A DNA stretch of 64,000 nucleotides from Chitinophaga agri (GTDB taxonomy: Bacteria; Bacteroidota; Bacteroidia; Chitinophagales; Chitinophagaceae). The first letter of the stretch is position 1, and every line of letters begins with the position of its first letter. The translations under genes and the position numbers were made by a program. Where the stretch lies: contig NZ_CP048113.1 in NCBI RefSeq assembly GCF_010093065.1, positions 4,712,001 to 4,776,000 of the forward strand, read 5' to 3'. Below are positions 43,900 to 52,472 of the stretch, in pieces. The notes beneath the pieces are model-generated. The model was given only the letters and a program-made list of their open reading frames with translations. It did no database searches and was not told the origin of the DNA.

Positions 43900-46872
43900 A
43901 TGAGATTATTCTTACTGATGCTGTCACTGTTGGTAGTAAACGTGGCCTACCCACAATGCGCCAATACCTTCCGGTATGCCTTGAAAGGCGATTATACTGA
44001 TGCCGCATATGATATCATGGAAATAACCGGCGGAGACCTTATTGTCGGAGGACAAACCAACAGTTTCGGGGCGGGTGGATACGATTTCTTCCTGACAAGG
44101 ATGACAAAATCCGGTACTGTGGTATGGAGTAAAACCTTTGGCGGCGTGATGGACGAAACGATCAGGAAGATGCGACCGTCAAGGGATGGTAACATTCTTA
44201 TTACCGGGCAAACCAAATCTTTTGGTCATTATGTGGGACACGCTATTGCCATGAAGATAGATGTGAATGGCAATGTTATCTGGTCACTCACACTTTCCGA
44301 AGGCTCGGAAACAACTCTGGGGGTGGATATTTACTGTGCAGCCGATAACAGCGTCATTGTGAGTGGCTCCAGTTATCAATCCATTAACACCTCTGACTGG
44401 ATAGTGGCTAAGATAGATCCTGCGGGTAACCTCTCCTGGTTTAAACGTATGGATGGTTCATTTTCTGAAGATGTATTTTCCGTCATACAGAAAGGTGATA
44501 CGCTCATTGTCAACGGAGACTCCAGTCCGGGCCCGGAGTATTCACTGGTGATGGCAAAACTCTCTTTTATTAATGGTACATTGTATGACACACGTGCGCT
44601 TCAAATGGACAACAGGGGATTATTTAGCAGTAATATCCAGTATTCCTCCGGCCAGTACCGCATCAGCTCACACCTGATAGATGGCGGTTCCTATGCACAG
44701 AAGCAGGACGTCTTTACGATACTTGATACGGCTTCGTTAAATCCTGTTAAGGCATTTAAGATAAATGCATCCCCCAGTTATAATAACAACTTCTTCACAG
44801 GGGTGCACCAGACGGCGGACGGCGGATTTGTAGCAGTATCCAGCCCAATGACATCTAATGAAGGATATCTTTACAAGTTCGATCAGCAATCTAACCTTGT
44901 ATCGACGCATAGGTATTCGGCCTCACAGTCGCTGGTCTTATCCGGAATATTGGAAGATAGTGATGGTGCGATATGGCTGGTAGGCACAGAGAATGACGAT
45001 GCCGTAGTGATGAAGCTGAATGCAGCAGGCGAGTTTGAATATTGCACCAATGAGCCGGTAGTGGGAACAACCACGCCTGCAACAATTACCAGTCAGCCTT
45101 TCACCTGGCTTAGCGAAGGACTTTATACAGCGCAGCGACAGGATAATACACCTACCATCACTGATTTTACTTTCAAGATAGACTCGCTTTGTACGGTACC
45201 TGTATGCGGTACCCCACAGGTCACCGGCCCGCTAACTAGTTGTAACCTGGCCGATTCTCTGACCTACGTCGCCTCTAACGGTGGGACCTGCACCGCCAGC
45301 TGGCAATGGATACTGCCAACAGGTTTCACATCGCGCATAGTGAATGATTCAACGGTGCACGTAATTGCTCCTGCAGCTGGTACCTATCCCATTATTGTAG
45401 AGAATATGACAGGCTGTACTGTACAGCGGGATACATTGTCCGTGACAATAGCACCATCACCACGCAGTATTAATCTGGGCAATGATACTGTGATATGCAG
45501 TACTTCATCCGTTACTCTGGATGCTGGCGCTGGTTTTGCGCGTTATCAATGGCAGGGCAACACTACCGGACAAACGTTGACGACCAGCACACCTGGCACT
45601 TACTTCGTAACAGCCTGGAACAGCTGTAATGAGGAGTTTTCAGATACGATACGGGTAACGTTCCGGTCAGCAGTAAATTTCAGTGCCACACCGCAGGATA
45701 CTACATTATGTACGCCACTTACGCCTGTACAGCTATCCGCAACCGGAGGTCACACCTACCAATGGAGCCCGGCTACTTATCTGGACGATCCGCAGATCAG
45801 TGATCCGGTAGCTCGTCCGGCTGTCCCGACTATCTATAGTGTGCTCATTACTGATACAGTGTGTAATGTGACAAGGACACTGAATGTCAACATCAATATC
45901 ACACCATCACCTGCTGGTATTGATCTGGGTAATGATACTGTACTATGTAATACAGCTACGCTGGTGTTGGATGCAGGCAACGGTTTCACCCGTTATCAGT
46001 GGCAGGACAATAGTACCGGACAAACGTTCACTGTACGTAATCCGGGCACCTACTCAGTACGGGCCTGGAATGCCTGCAACGAAGTATTCTCAGAAATGAT
46101 ACAGGTGAGGTACCGGTTACCTGCCGATTTCAGTGTTACCCCGCTGGATACATCATACTGTACAGCGATAGCGCCGATCCGTTTTACCGCCAGTGGGGGA
46201 GATCTCTATCAATGGAGCCCTGCTACCTATCTGAATGATCCACAGATCAGTAACCCGGTAGGCAGTCCGGATCAGTCGATCGTGTATACAGTCACTATCA
46301 CAGATACGGTCTGCCATTATTCACAGGAACTTGAGGTGAATATTAGTGTGAATGCGTCTCCGGATATTCAGCTGTCCAAATCGAATGACCTGAACTGTGC
46401 AGTAGGAGCGACGCAGTTGTCAGCAACAGGGGCCGATCGTTACGAATGGATGGCAGATGAGTCTTTGAGTGCGCTGAATATACCGAATCCGGTAGCACGT
46501 CCAAATAAGACCACCACATATACCGTGAAAGCATATAGCACAGGCGGATGTATGTCGGAAGATTCCATCACGGTATACTTTGAAAAAACCGGCATCGCTG
46601 ACATCTATTTGCCAACAGGCTTTACGCCGAACGGAGATGGGAAGAATGATGTTTTCCGGGTTGTTGCGACAGGATCTGTGGAGGTAAAGGAACTGTCTGT
46701 ATTTAACCGCTGGGGAGAGTTGATATTTACCACTCAAAATGCCTCAAAAGGATGGGATGGTACATTCAAAGGTGTGTTTGTGGAGCCCGGCGCATATTAC
46801 TGGTTTGTAAGGGCTACGAGCGCCTGTGGAGGAGAGCTATTTAAGAAGGGCCACGTAATACTTATCAAATAA
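43900..46872 (+). CDS. Large T9SS type B-sorted surface protein with PKD-like repeats
   Basis: 990 residues from the ATG at 43900 (MRLFLLMLSLLVVNVAYPQ signal); a TTG three codons earlier is possible. The N-terminal ~350 residues carry short repeats such as GTVVWSKTFGG and GNLSWFKRM, typical of delta-60/propeller-type domains. Then come Ig/PKD-like modules. Two nearly identical ~150-residue modules begin INLGNDTVICS and IDLGNDTVLCN. The C-terminal ~90 residues (YLPTGFTPNGDGKNDVFRV, ELSVFNRWGELIF, GWDGTFKG) are the CHU_C gliding/T9SS type B sorting domain. The protein is probably secreted by the type IX system and held at the surface. Confidence 0.92.
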   Translation: MRLFLLMLSLLVVNVAYPQCANTFRYALKGDYTDAAYDIMEITGGDLIVGGQTNSFGAGGYDFFLTRMTKSGTVVWSKTFGGVMDETIRKMRPSRDGNILITGQTKSFGHYVGHAIAMKIDVNGNVIWSLTLSEGSETTLGVDIYCAADNSVIVSGSSYQSINTSDWIVAKIDPAGNLSWFKRMDGSFSEDVFSVIQKGDTLIVNGDSSPGPEYSLVMAKLSFINGTLYDTRALQMDNRGLFSSNIQYSSGQYRISSHLIDGGSYAQKQDVFTILDTASLNPVKAFKINASPSYNNNFFTGVHQTADGGFVAVSSPMTSNEGYLYKFDQQSNLVSTHRYSASQSLVLSGILEDSDGAIWLVGTENDDAVVMKLNAAGEFEYCTNEPVVGTTTPATITSQPFTWLSEGLYTAQRQDNTPTITDFTFKIDSLCTVPVCGTPQVTGPLTSCNLADSLTYVASNGGTCTASWQWILPTGFTSRIVNDSTVHVIAPAAGTYPIIVENMTGCTVQRDTLSVTIAPSPRSINLGNDTVICSTSSVTLDAGAGFARYQWQGNTTGQTLTTSTPGTYFVTAWNSCNEEFSDTIRVTFRSAVNFSATPQDTTLCTPLTPVQLSATGGHTYQWSPATYLDDPQISDPVARPAVPTIYSVLITDTVCNVTRTLNVNINITPSPAGIDLGNDTVLCNTATLVLDAGNGFTRYQWQDNSTGQTFTVRNPGTYSVRAWNACNEVFSEMIQVRYRLPADFSVTPLDTSYCTAIAPIRFTASGGDLYQWSPATYLNDPQISNPVGSPDQSIVYTVTITDTVCHYSQELEVNISVNASPDIQLSKSNDLNCAVGATQLSATGADRYEWMADESLSALNIPNPVARPNKTTTYTVKAYSTGGCMSEDSITVYFEKTGIADIYLPTGFTPNGDGKNDVFRVVATGSVEVKELSVFNRWGELIFTTQNASKGWDGTFKGVFVEPGAYYWFVRATSACGGELFKKGHVILIK

Positions 46873-46910
46873 TCTCTATATTGTGTAATATTGCGCTAAT
46901 TTTTAAGACC

Positions 46911-47816
46911 ATGAAAGAGAACATATTCGGAAGGATTTTGTCGAAATTACCTTATTTAAGGTACGCTCACTTATATAGAAAAAATGTCGCTCACAGACCC
47001 GGACATTTTTATTCTCCCGTTGTGGACTTACATGATCTTGAAAGCCGTCAGGAACAGATATGGTCAGCTAAATCGCTGAAAGGTGTGAATATGAATGAGG
47101 CGCAGCAACGCCTGCTGATGGAGGATATGGTAGAAGCTGCCAAAGTGATTCCGTTCACTTCGCAACCATCACAGAACAACCTTCGGTATTATTTTGATAA
47201 TAAGACTTATGCGCATGCTGACGGGATGGCCTTATTCAACATCCTGCTGAAATTCAAACCTAAAAGGGTGATTGAGATTGGTTCCGGTTTCTCGTCTGCA
47301 TTGATGCTGGATACCAATGATAAGATCCTGAACAATAGCATTCACTTTACTTTTATAGAACCTAACCCGGATATCAGTCTGAAACGCCTGTTACGCCAGG
47401 AAGACTATAAAAATACAGATGTCAAAAAGCAACTGGTACAAGAGGTAGATCCACAGATCTTCACCACTTTACAGGAGAATGATATACTGATGATCGATAA
47501 TTCACACGTGTCTAAAACAGGTAGCGATGTGAATTATCTGATGGCAGAAGTATTACCTATCCTGAATAAAGGAGTGATCATACACATTCATGATATTTTT
47601 TACCCCTTCGAATATCCGAAAGAGTGGTTGTTTGAACACAAGCTGAACTGGAACGAGATCTATACAGTCCATAACTTCCTGCTGTTTAACAATACGTTTG
47701 AGATATTGTTCTTCTCTGACTTTGTACAGCAACAGACGAAGGCGCAGTATGCGGACAAGGCGCCACTGTTCTTTAAGGATCGTCCGAGCAGCCTGTGGCT
47801 GCGGAAGGTGCAGTAA
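46911..47816 (+). CDS. Class I SAM-dependent methyltransferase-like protein
   Basis: 301 residues from the ATG at 46911; the in-frame TTG at 46881 is less likely. The SAM-binding motif I is VIEIGSGFSSALMLDTN near residue 125, followed by FIEPNPD (motif II) and ILMIDNSHVSKTGSDVN. The first ~70 residues and last ~50 are not typical of known methyltransferases. Such proteins are often annotated only as class I SAM methyltransferases. It follows the T9SS-sorted protein by 38 nt and may modify a surface or glycan component. That link is inference. Confidence 0.7.
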   Translation: MKENIFGRILSKLPYLRYAHLYRKNVAHRPGHFYSPVVDLHDLESRQEQIWSAKSLKGVNMNEAQQRLLMEDMVEAAKVIPFTSQPSQNNLRYYFDNKTYAHADGMALFNILLKFKPKRVIEIGSGFSSALMLDTNDKILNNSIHFTFIEPNPDISLKRLLRQEDYKNTDVKKQLVQEVDPQIFTTLQENDILMIDNSHVSKTGSDVNYLMAEVLPILNKGVIIHIHDIFYPFEYPKEWLFEHKLNWNEIYTVHNFLLFNNTFEILFFSDFVQQQTKAQYADKAPLFFKDRPSSLWLRKVQ

Positions 47817-47834
47817 GGAGATAAGATATTTTAT

Positions 47835-47872
47835 TAACAAAACAGACCGCCATATGGCGGTCTGTTTTGTTA
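47835..47872. terminator. 38-bp loopless palindromic terminator with CATATG centre
   Basis: The arms AACAAAACAGACCGCC and complement form a perfect palindrome, with a CATATG centre and AT-rich outer ends. It separates the methyltransferase gene from the convergent secreted protein gene. Confidence 0.8.
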
Positions 47873-47898
47873 TAGCTGGTCTGAACTTACAAATATGT

Positions 47899-49155
47899 TT
47901 ATTCTACTATCTGGATCAATTTCCCGTTTTTAAATGTCAGCAACGTTGAACTGGTATAGTTATGATTATAGAACCAGGATTCAACAAGGTCAGCACCTAC
48001 CTGACTTTTTACGACTTTATCCGGTGTTCCTTTTGCAGCCAGACACATATCATCAGTCATCCCTAATTTCACTTTGCCTGCTACTATCAGGTTACCATTG
48101 GTAGCGCCGAATTGCTTTATCATACTGGCCCGGTATTCTTTCACATCTTTCTGCAATTGTTGTTTAGCCGCTTCTTCTTTGGCCAGTAAAGCTTCCTGTT
48201 CGGCTTTTTCCTTCTGTACAGTGGCCAGGTATTTATTTTCCGGCCATATGTATCCCAAGGAAAGCTGACGTTCAGAAGTACCTCTTTCTTCTATCTGTAC
48301 CGCTATCTCTTTTCCGGCGTCATTACGAAGAATAAGGTGCAGTCTGCTAAAGTATTGTTCATCAGAAAGGAAGGTCAGGTCTGTACAATCCCATTTACTA
48401 CCTTTTACATAATCGAGGGTCTGTTTATCCAGCGGATTGTAAAACGTGGCAGGAGCATAACTTTCAGTAACGAAGTAAACAGTTTTATTTACCCAGATCT
48501 GCTTGAGCTTTTCGAGATAACCTTTGGTAAAGACAGACACATTCGGCAGGTTCCTGTAGATAACCCACTCTACCTTTTCACCATCAGGATCTTTCAGGGT
48601 AACCTTGCTCTGGCAAAGGTGCTCGTCTTCTTTAATGACCTCCCAGCCGGTAACAGTAAACGTTTTGTTCTCCAGTGCGCTGTAAGGGGTGACGGCTTCG
48701 CCGGAGTATTGACCATGCTGTATATAAACAGGTTTGTACAGATACGTTTTGAGATCGTCGCTTTTTTTGGCCGTGCCGCGCACCGCGTTAGCGACACCAC
48801 CAATGCTACCGAGGCTACGGATATTGGTTGACTGCGTCTTTCTCACTGTTTCATTTAACGCAGCTTTCCCCAGGTCTTTAATGACGGTCTCCTTTTCAGA
48901 TCTAAATGCTGTCAGTGTGGAGTCCGGATTTGAATAGTTCTTTTTGTAATTCGGGCTTCTTTGTGCGAAATAAAATTCCTGGCCGATCATAGAAGCAGGA
49001 TCATAGTAGCATCGGATGTTTTCTACGTTAACAGTACTATCGTATGTTTTTTTCTTCGGCTGGTCATTTGGTACACTACGATACCCTACTTGTCCTGATG
49101 CAGCATGCGCAGTCAGGAGAGAAATGATAAGGGGGATTTTATTGATTAACTTCAC
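47899..49155 (-). CDS. Secreted protein with a C-terminal BamE/SmpA-like motif
   Basis: About 418 residues from a GTG at 49155 (VKLINKIPLIISLLTAHAASGQ), which gives a clear signal peptide; an ATG at 49224 would add 23 residues before it. The middle part is not recognised. Near residue 330 a coiled-coil-like run (KEKAEQEALLAKEEAAKQQLQ) leads to a C-terminal ~60 residues, KVKLGMTDDMCLAAKGTPDK and LLTFKNGKLIQIV. These resemble the SmpA/OmlA/BamE small-domain motif. The function is unknown. Confidence 0.65.
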   Translation of the reverse strand: MKLINKIPLIISLLTAHAASGQVGYRSVPNDQPKKKTYDSTVNVENIRCYYDPASMIGQEFYFAQRSPNYKKNYSNPDSTLTAFRSEKETVIKDLGKAALNETVRKTQSTNIRSLGSIGGVANAVRGTAKKSDDLKTYLYKPVYIQHGQYSGEAVTPYSALENKTFTVTGWEVIKEDEHLCQSKVTLKDPDGEKVEWVIYRNLPNVSVFTKGYLEKLKQIWVNKTVYFVTESYAPATFYNPLDKQTLDYVKGSKWDCTDLTFLSDEQYFSRLHLILRNDAGKEIAVQIEERGTSERQLSLGYIWPENKYLATVQKEKAEQEALLAKEEAAKQQLQKDVKEYRASMIKQFGATNGNLIVAGKVKLGMTDDMCLAAKGTPDKVVKSQVGADLVESWFYNHNYTSSTLLTFKNGKLIQIVE

Positions 49156-49224
49156 GGTATTGGGTTTAAAGCAGGCAAGGTAGGCATATTTCCGTGCGAT
49201 ACATGCGAATGAAATTATATACAA

Positions 49225-49897
49225 TAAGCAGGTATTGGATCTGTAGAATGATTATTCAGTCATGCTGTGTTCCCAGACGTCCTTTACGTCCCGATTGTTT
49301 GAATTTTGCATCTTTTTCACTTTTTAAGGTGTAAACCTATTTCAGGATCAGTCAAGTATCAGTCAAGATGGCTTTCACTTACGTTTCTCTTACGTTTTAA
49401 AACGTAAGAGAAACGTAAGTGAAAGCCATCTGAAAGCCACCTCAAAGCCCCCCCAAGTATAGGCCAAACCAATCTGATGTTTTCAAATAGCTGTGGAGAC
49501 TTCTCAAAACACATTAATTAATTAATTTTCAAATTTTTATACAACTAAAAATTGCCTAACGGCTTATGCCGCGAAAACGACGGCTCGTGTACACTGTTTT
49601 AGAACTGCTTTAAAAATCATTGGTAATATTGTGTTATCAATCATAGCCAAGGGTAGCGCCCCAAACAGGATAGGTACTGTCTGTTATGCCTGGCGCCTAT
49701 GCATACAGGGGATATCATTTGTAAACCTTAAAAATCAGACTGTGTATATTATAATAAGCAGTAAAATGCTGACGGGGGTACTTCGGTACAATGCGAAACG
49801 TAGCTTCAGTGTGAGAAGAAATAAGACTATTGATGTTTGCAGGGGTTTCCTCCTGTGATTAAAAGGGATCATGCTCCTTCTGATAGGAGAAGTATTA
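49225..49897. other. Gene-poor stretch with a palindromic 11-bp repeat tract
   Basis: About 670 bp without a convincing gene; one 75-codon open frame at 49631-49858 has no family features and is rejected. The main content is the repeat tract at 49346-49458. The rest is AT-rich with nothing recognised. Confidence 0.5.
49346..49458. repeat. 66-bp perfect palindrome in a tract of 11-bp units
   Basis: Arms of 33 nt at 49366-49398 and 49399-49431 are exactly complementary with no loop; the centre is ACGTTTTAAAACGT. The right side reads as 11-nt units: GTAAGAGAAAC, GTAAGTGAAAG, CCATCTGAAAG, CCACCTCAAAG and CCCCCCCAAGT (49404-49458). The left side starts with GATCAGTCAAG and TATCAGTCAAG (49346-49367). 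All units keep the 11-nt spacing. Confidence 0.85.
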
Positions 49898-49931
49898 AAT
49901 AAAAAAGCCTCACTGGGTTACCAGCAAGGCT
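49898..49931 (-). terminator. Terminator of the tRNA transcript
   Basis: On the minus strand a stem AGCCTTGCTGG / CCAGTGAGGCT with a 4-nt loop is followed by TTTTTTATTT. It begins 9 nt past the tRNA 3' end. Confidence 0.85.
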
Positions 49932-49939
49932 CTTTTATG

Positions 49940-50013
49940 TGGTCCCACCAGGGCATGATCCTGGGACCCCCTGATTATGAGTCAGGTGCTCTAACCAACT
50001 GAGCTATAGGACC
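49940..50013 (-). tRNA. tRNA with CAT anticodon (elongator Met, or Ile2 if modified)
   Basis: 74 nt on the minus strand fold as a full cloverleaf. The acceptor arms are GGTCCTA and TGGGACC with one G-T pair. The D arm is GCTC...GAGC, the anticodon arm is CCTGA-CTCATAA-TCAGG (anticodon CAT), and the variable loop has five bases. The T stem is CCAGG/CCTGG. The T loop reads ATCATGC rather than the usual TTCRANN. CCA is not encoded. CAT can mean Met or, with lysidine, Ile; the sequence alone does not decide. The acceptor pattern GGTCC.A is close to Bacteroidota elongator Met. Confidence 0.9.
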
Positions 50014-50132
50014 TGTTCTTTTCAGAACGAATATTTTGAAACTTTCTCGAGGGTTCCCCTTTTGCGGGGACGGCAAAATTAATTATTTTATTCAATTATC
50101 CAATCAATTTAAAATTTTTTATTTCCGCCATA

Positions 50133-50140
50133 TAAATTTG
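50133..50140 (+). promoter_or_regulatory. -7 element TAAATTTG
   Basis: It matches TAnnTTTG and lies 27 nt before the HAD gene's ATG at 50168. It falls inside the longer open frame that starts at 50036, so that longer start is unlikely. Confidence 0.5.
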
Positions 50141-50167
50141 CACTTTCTCATTCAGCTGTTAAATACG

Positions 50168-50782
50168 ATGAAAGGCATTAAACATATCATTTTCGATCTG
50201 GGAGGGGTGATTATAAATCTCAACTACCAGCTGACCTACAAGGCATTTGAAGACCTGGGAGTGAAGGAGTTCACCAGTTTGTACAACCAGTTCACGTTGA
50301 ATACCTTATTTGACGACTTAGAGACAGGCAAGGTTGCACCAGAGGTGTTCCTGGACGAAATGCAAAAGCATACGGCACCGGGTACAACGCATCAGCAGAT
50401 AATGGATGCCTGGAATGCGATGCTGCTGGATTTCCCGGTACGCAGGTTGCAGATATTACAGCAGTTAAGACAGCATTACGGGCTGTATTTGCTGAGTAAT
50501 ACGAATGTAATACATATGAATGCCTTTAATAAGATACTGCAGGACAGCAGGGGCATACCATCCCTGGCAGCCTTTTTTGACAAGGCATATTATTCACACG
50601 AGATCGGATTACGTAAACCCAACAGGGAATCGTTCGAATTTGTGCTGGAGGAGAATGGTCTGGACCCTGCCGAGACCTTATTTATAGATGACACGCTTCC
50701 GAATATTGAAGGTGCAAAGGCGGTTGGCCTACAAACAATTCATTTGTTGCCACCGAAAACGATGGCAGATATATTCAGATAG
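50168..50782 (+). CDS. HAD-superfamily hydrolase
   Basis: 204 residues from the ATG at 50168 (KGIKHIIFDLGGVIINLNYQ). Motif I is FDLGGV, motif II LLSNTN near residue 120, the motif III Lys is in GLRKPNRESF, and motif IV is FIDDTLPNIEGA. In the usual DxD, the second residue is Gly, as in many HAD proteins of the DLGG class. It is probably a small-molecule phosphatase. The substrate is unknown. Confidence 0.85.
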   Translation: MKGIKHIIFDLGGVIINLNYQLTYKAFEDLGVKEFTSLYNQFTLNTLFDDLETGKVAPEVFLDEMQKHTAPGTTHQQIMDAWNAMLLDFPVRRLQILQQLRQHYGLYLLSNTNVIHMNAFNKILQDSRGIPSLAAFFDKAYYSHEIGLRKPNRESFEFVLEENGLDPAETLFIDDTLPNIEGAKAVGLQTIHLLPPKTMADIFR

Positions 50783-50790
50783 CAATAGAA

Positions 50791-51051
50791 TTATTTGATT
50801 TCCTCGAAATCCAGGTAATCCCCTTTATCAGCTTTTCTGGCGTTGGCGCGTTCTGCCTGTTGCTGTTGTGCCTGGGCAGCTTGTCGCTGCGCCTGTTCCT
50901 GTTGCTGATATTGACGGCGAAGATGCTCCTGAATATCACCCATCTGTCTGCGTACGTGTTTGGTAGACTGATACACTGGTACGATGAAGCCGAACACCAG
51001 TTTATACAGTAACCAGAACACAAAAGCTAAAAATGCATATTTCAGTATCAT
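50791..51051 (-). CDS. DUF4834-type small membrane protein
   Basis: 86 residues. An N-terminal membrane helix (MILKYAFLAFVFWLLYKLVF) is followed by a Gln/Arg-rich coiled-coil-like tail (QQQEQAQRQAAQAQQQQAE) and an acidic end. The pattern is that of the DUF4834 family of Bacteroidota. It lies near two other small membrane proteins on the same strand, but no role is known. Confidence 0.7.
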   Translation of the reverse strand: MILKYAFLAFVFWLLYKLVFGFIVPVYQSTKHVRRQMGDIQEHLRRQYQQQEQAQRQAAQAQQQQAERANARKADKGDYLDFEEIK

Positions 51052-51141
51052 ATAGGCAAATTTAACAGTTAATCTGTTTTCGGGACAGAAAAAAGAGGGG
51101 GTTTAAGTTTTCTTTAACAGCCCCGGAAACAGATTAAAAGT

Positions 51142-51492
51142 CTATAAACCAAGCAGCGCGGCACTTTCAATAGCTGCTTTCTTATTGTATTCCCAGGCAA
51201 GCCTGCGGTAATTGATGGCATCTACGATCGTACCGATCACACACAAACCGCCTGTAAGAAAATAGAGGATGCCTAATCCGATCTGGTTCATCAGGAACCG
51301 GTGGATACCAGCAGCGCCTATCAGACCAATGAGGCAGCAGATAAGGATGATGGTCGGTTCTTTACGACGGCCCTGATAGATGGCAAGGAACCGCTGCCGG
51401 TTCTCGGTCGAATAATTTCTGGTCAGTTCCTGCAGCCACAGGAGCTCTTCCTGCTCTATGCCTGGTAGGGATGCAAAAGAATAGTCGTTCAT
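51142..51492 (-). CDS. TM2 domain-containing small membrane protein
   Basis: 116 residues. The C-terminal two-thirds contain GLIGAAGIHRFLMNQIGLGI and LYFLTGGLCVIGTIVDAINY, the two membrane helices of the TM2 domain. The N-terminal ~45 residues are soluble. TM2 proteins are widespread and of unknown function. Its start overlaps the DUF2752 gene's end by four bases, so the two are translated together. Confidence 0.75.
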   Translation of the reverse strand: MNDYSFASLPGIEQEELLWLQELTRNYSTENRQRFLAIYQGRRKEPTIILICCLIGLIGAAGIHRFLMNQIGLGILYFLTGGLCVIGTIVDAINYRRLAWEYNKKAAIESAALLGL

Positions 51493-51806
51493 GTATAATG
51501 GTTTTTAAGTTCCGCAAAAGACTGCCATTGTAATCTGGCCAGCTGGCAAGTCCGGTAAATAAGCATTACCAGTGCAAAGGGGCCGAGATAGTGGCTTTTG
51601 AAAGCTGCTCTCCATTCGCCATGCAAGAGGAAACTGATCGAGTGTCCGAGTCCACAACCGGGGCACCAGGGTATTCCGATACGCTTCAGCAAACAAAATC
51701 CGGGACCATTGTCGCTATGTGGATCCATGAAAAACAGGAGAACAAGCGCGGTCGGCCAGATGATCAACTCAAAGTTAATACGTTGTATGTATGCTTTAAT
51801 TTGCAT
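51489..51806 (-). CDS. DUF2752-type membrane protein
   Basis: 105 residues. The motif GIPWCPGCGLGHSISFLLHG is diagnostic of DUF2752, with two Cys and a His positioned as if to bind metal. Two membrane segments follow (LGPFALVMLIYRTCQL and an earlier LIIWPTALVLLFFM). It overlaps the TM2 gene by four bases and is divergent from the rimP operon. Function is unknown. Confidence 0.75.
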   Translation of the reverse strand: MQIKAYIQRINFELIIWPTALVLLFFMDPHSDNGPGFCLLKRIGIPWCPGCGLGHSISFLLHGEWRAAFKSHYLGPFALVMLIYRTCQLARLQWQSFAELKNHYT

Positions 51807-51906
51807 GCCTGAGAGAAAGGCAAAAGTTATTATTATTTTTTAAAATCTATGCGGACAGGGAGTTTTCTCTTATTAATTTATTTGCTACAAGTTAAAGAAA
51901 ATGTTC

Positions 51907-51933
51907 TTGGATCAAAATAAAATGCTAATTTTG
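51907..51933 (+). promoter_or_regulatory. Promoter of the rimP-nusA-infB operon
   Basis: TAATTTTG (51926-51933) matches the -7 consensus TAnnTTTG. A TTG lies at 51907-51909 with a 16-nt spacer, slightly short. It is followed by the hairpin at 51955, giving a leader of roughly 45-50 nt. Confidence 0.55.
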
Positions 51934-51954
51934 CATTAGGAAAATGATACTAAC

Positions 51955-51988
51955 GAAGGGGACTGAGCGGTCCCCTTCTCGTTTTTTT
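51955..51988 (+). terminator. Terminator-like hairpin and seven T residues directly before rimP ATG
   Basis: GAAGGGGAC, a 6-nt loop and GTCCCCTTC form a 9-bp stem. It is followed by TCG and seven T residues ending at 51988, one base before the ATG at 51989. It could end transcription early (attenuation) or affect translation start. The E. coli nusA operon is known to be self-controlled by leader terminators, but this sequence is unrelated in detail. Confidence 0.75.
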
Positions 51989-52453
51989 ATGGCAAACGAA
52001 CAAGTAATAACAAATATCCGGGACATGGCTGCTGAAATGCTGTCGCCTTATCCTGAATACTTCGTAGTAGACGTGCGGATAAAACCCACAAATAATGTAA
52101 AACTCTTTGTAGATGGGGATAATGGTGTTCCGGTAGATAAGCTGGTCGCATTCAACCGGAACCTGTACACCAGGCTGGAAGAAGCTAATTTGTTCCCGGA
52201 CAATGATTTTTCCCTGGAAGTATCTTCCCCCGGACTGGACGAGCCGTTGAAACTTCTCCGTCAATACTTAAAAAATATTGGTCGCAAGGTAGCTGTTACT
52301 TTATTGGATAACTCCGAAAAAGAAGGTACGCTGGTGTCTGTAACTGAGGAGATTGTAACAATTGAAGAGCAGGTGGGTAAGAAAAAGGAGAAAAAAACAA
52401 CAGAGATAAACTTAAATGAAATCAAGCACACGAAGGTGTGCATCGTGTTTTAA
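51989..52453 (+). CDS. rimP: Ribosome maturation factor RimP
   Basis: 154 residues from the ATG at 51989 (MANEQVITNIR); an upstream ATG at 51944 lies inside the hairpin leader and is unlikely. DFSLEVSSPGLDEPLKLLRQ near residue 85 is the family signature, and the C-terminus is an SH3-like barrel (VAVTLLDNSEKEGTLVSV). It helps 30S subunit maturation. It begins the rimP-nusA-infB order conserved in most bacteria. Confidence 0.92.
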   Translation: MANEQVITNIRDMAAEMLSPYPEYFVVDVRIKPTNNVKLFVDGDNGVPVDKLVAFNRNLYTRLEEANLFPDNDFSLEVSSPGLDEPLKLLRQYLKNIGRKVAVTLLDNSEKEGTLVSVTEEIVTIEEQVGKKKEKKTTEINLNEIKHTKVCIVF

Positions 52454-52472
52454 AATATAATATAACCGAAAC

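Noticed and set aside
45472..46090. Two similar stretches inside the T9SS protein as a mobile repeat
   Set aside because: They are two tandem protein modules of about 150 residues in frame; this is domain duplication rather than a mobile element.
48594..48831. Opposite-strand open frames over the secreted protein gene near 48.3-48.8 kb
   Set aside because: They shadow the minus-strand gene with a clear signal peptide and C-terminal motif; no independent evidence supports them.
49631..49858. A 75-codon open frame in the 49-50 kb gene-poor stretch
   Set aside because: No family motif, odd composition and no start context; the stretch looks non-coding.
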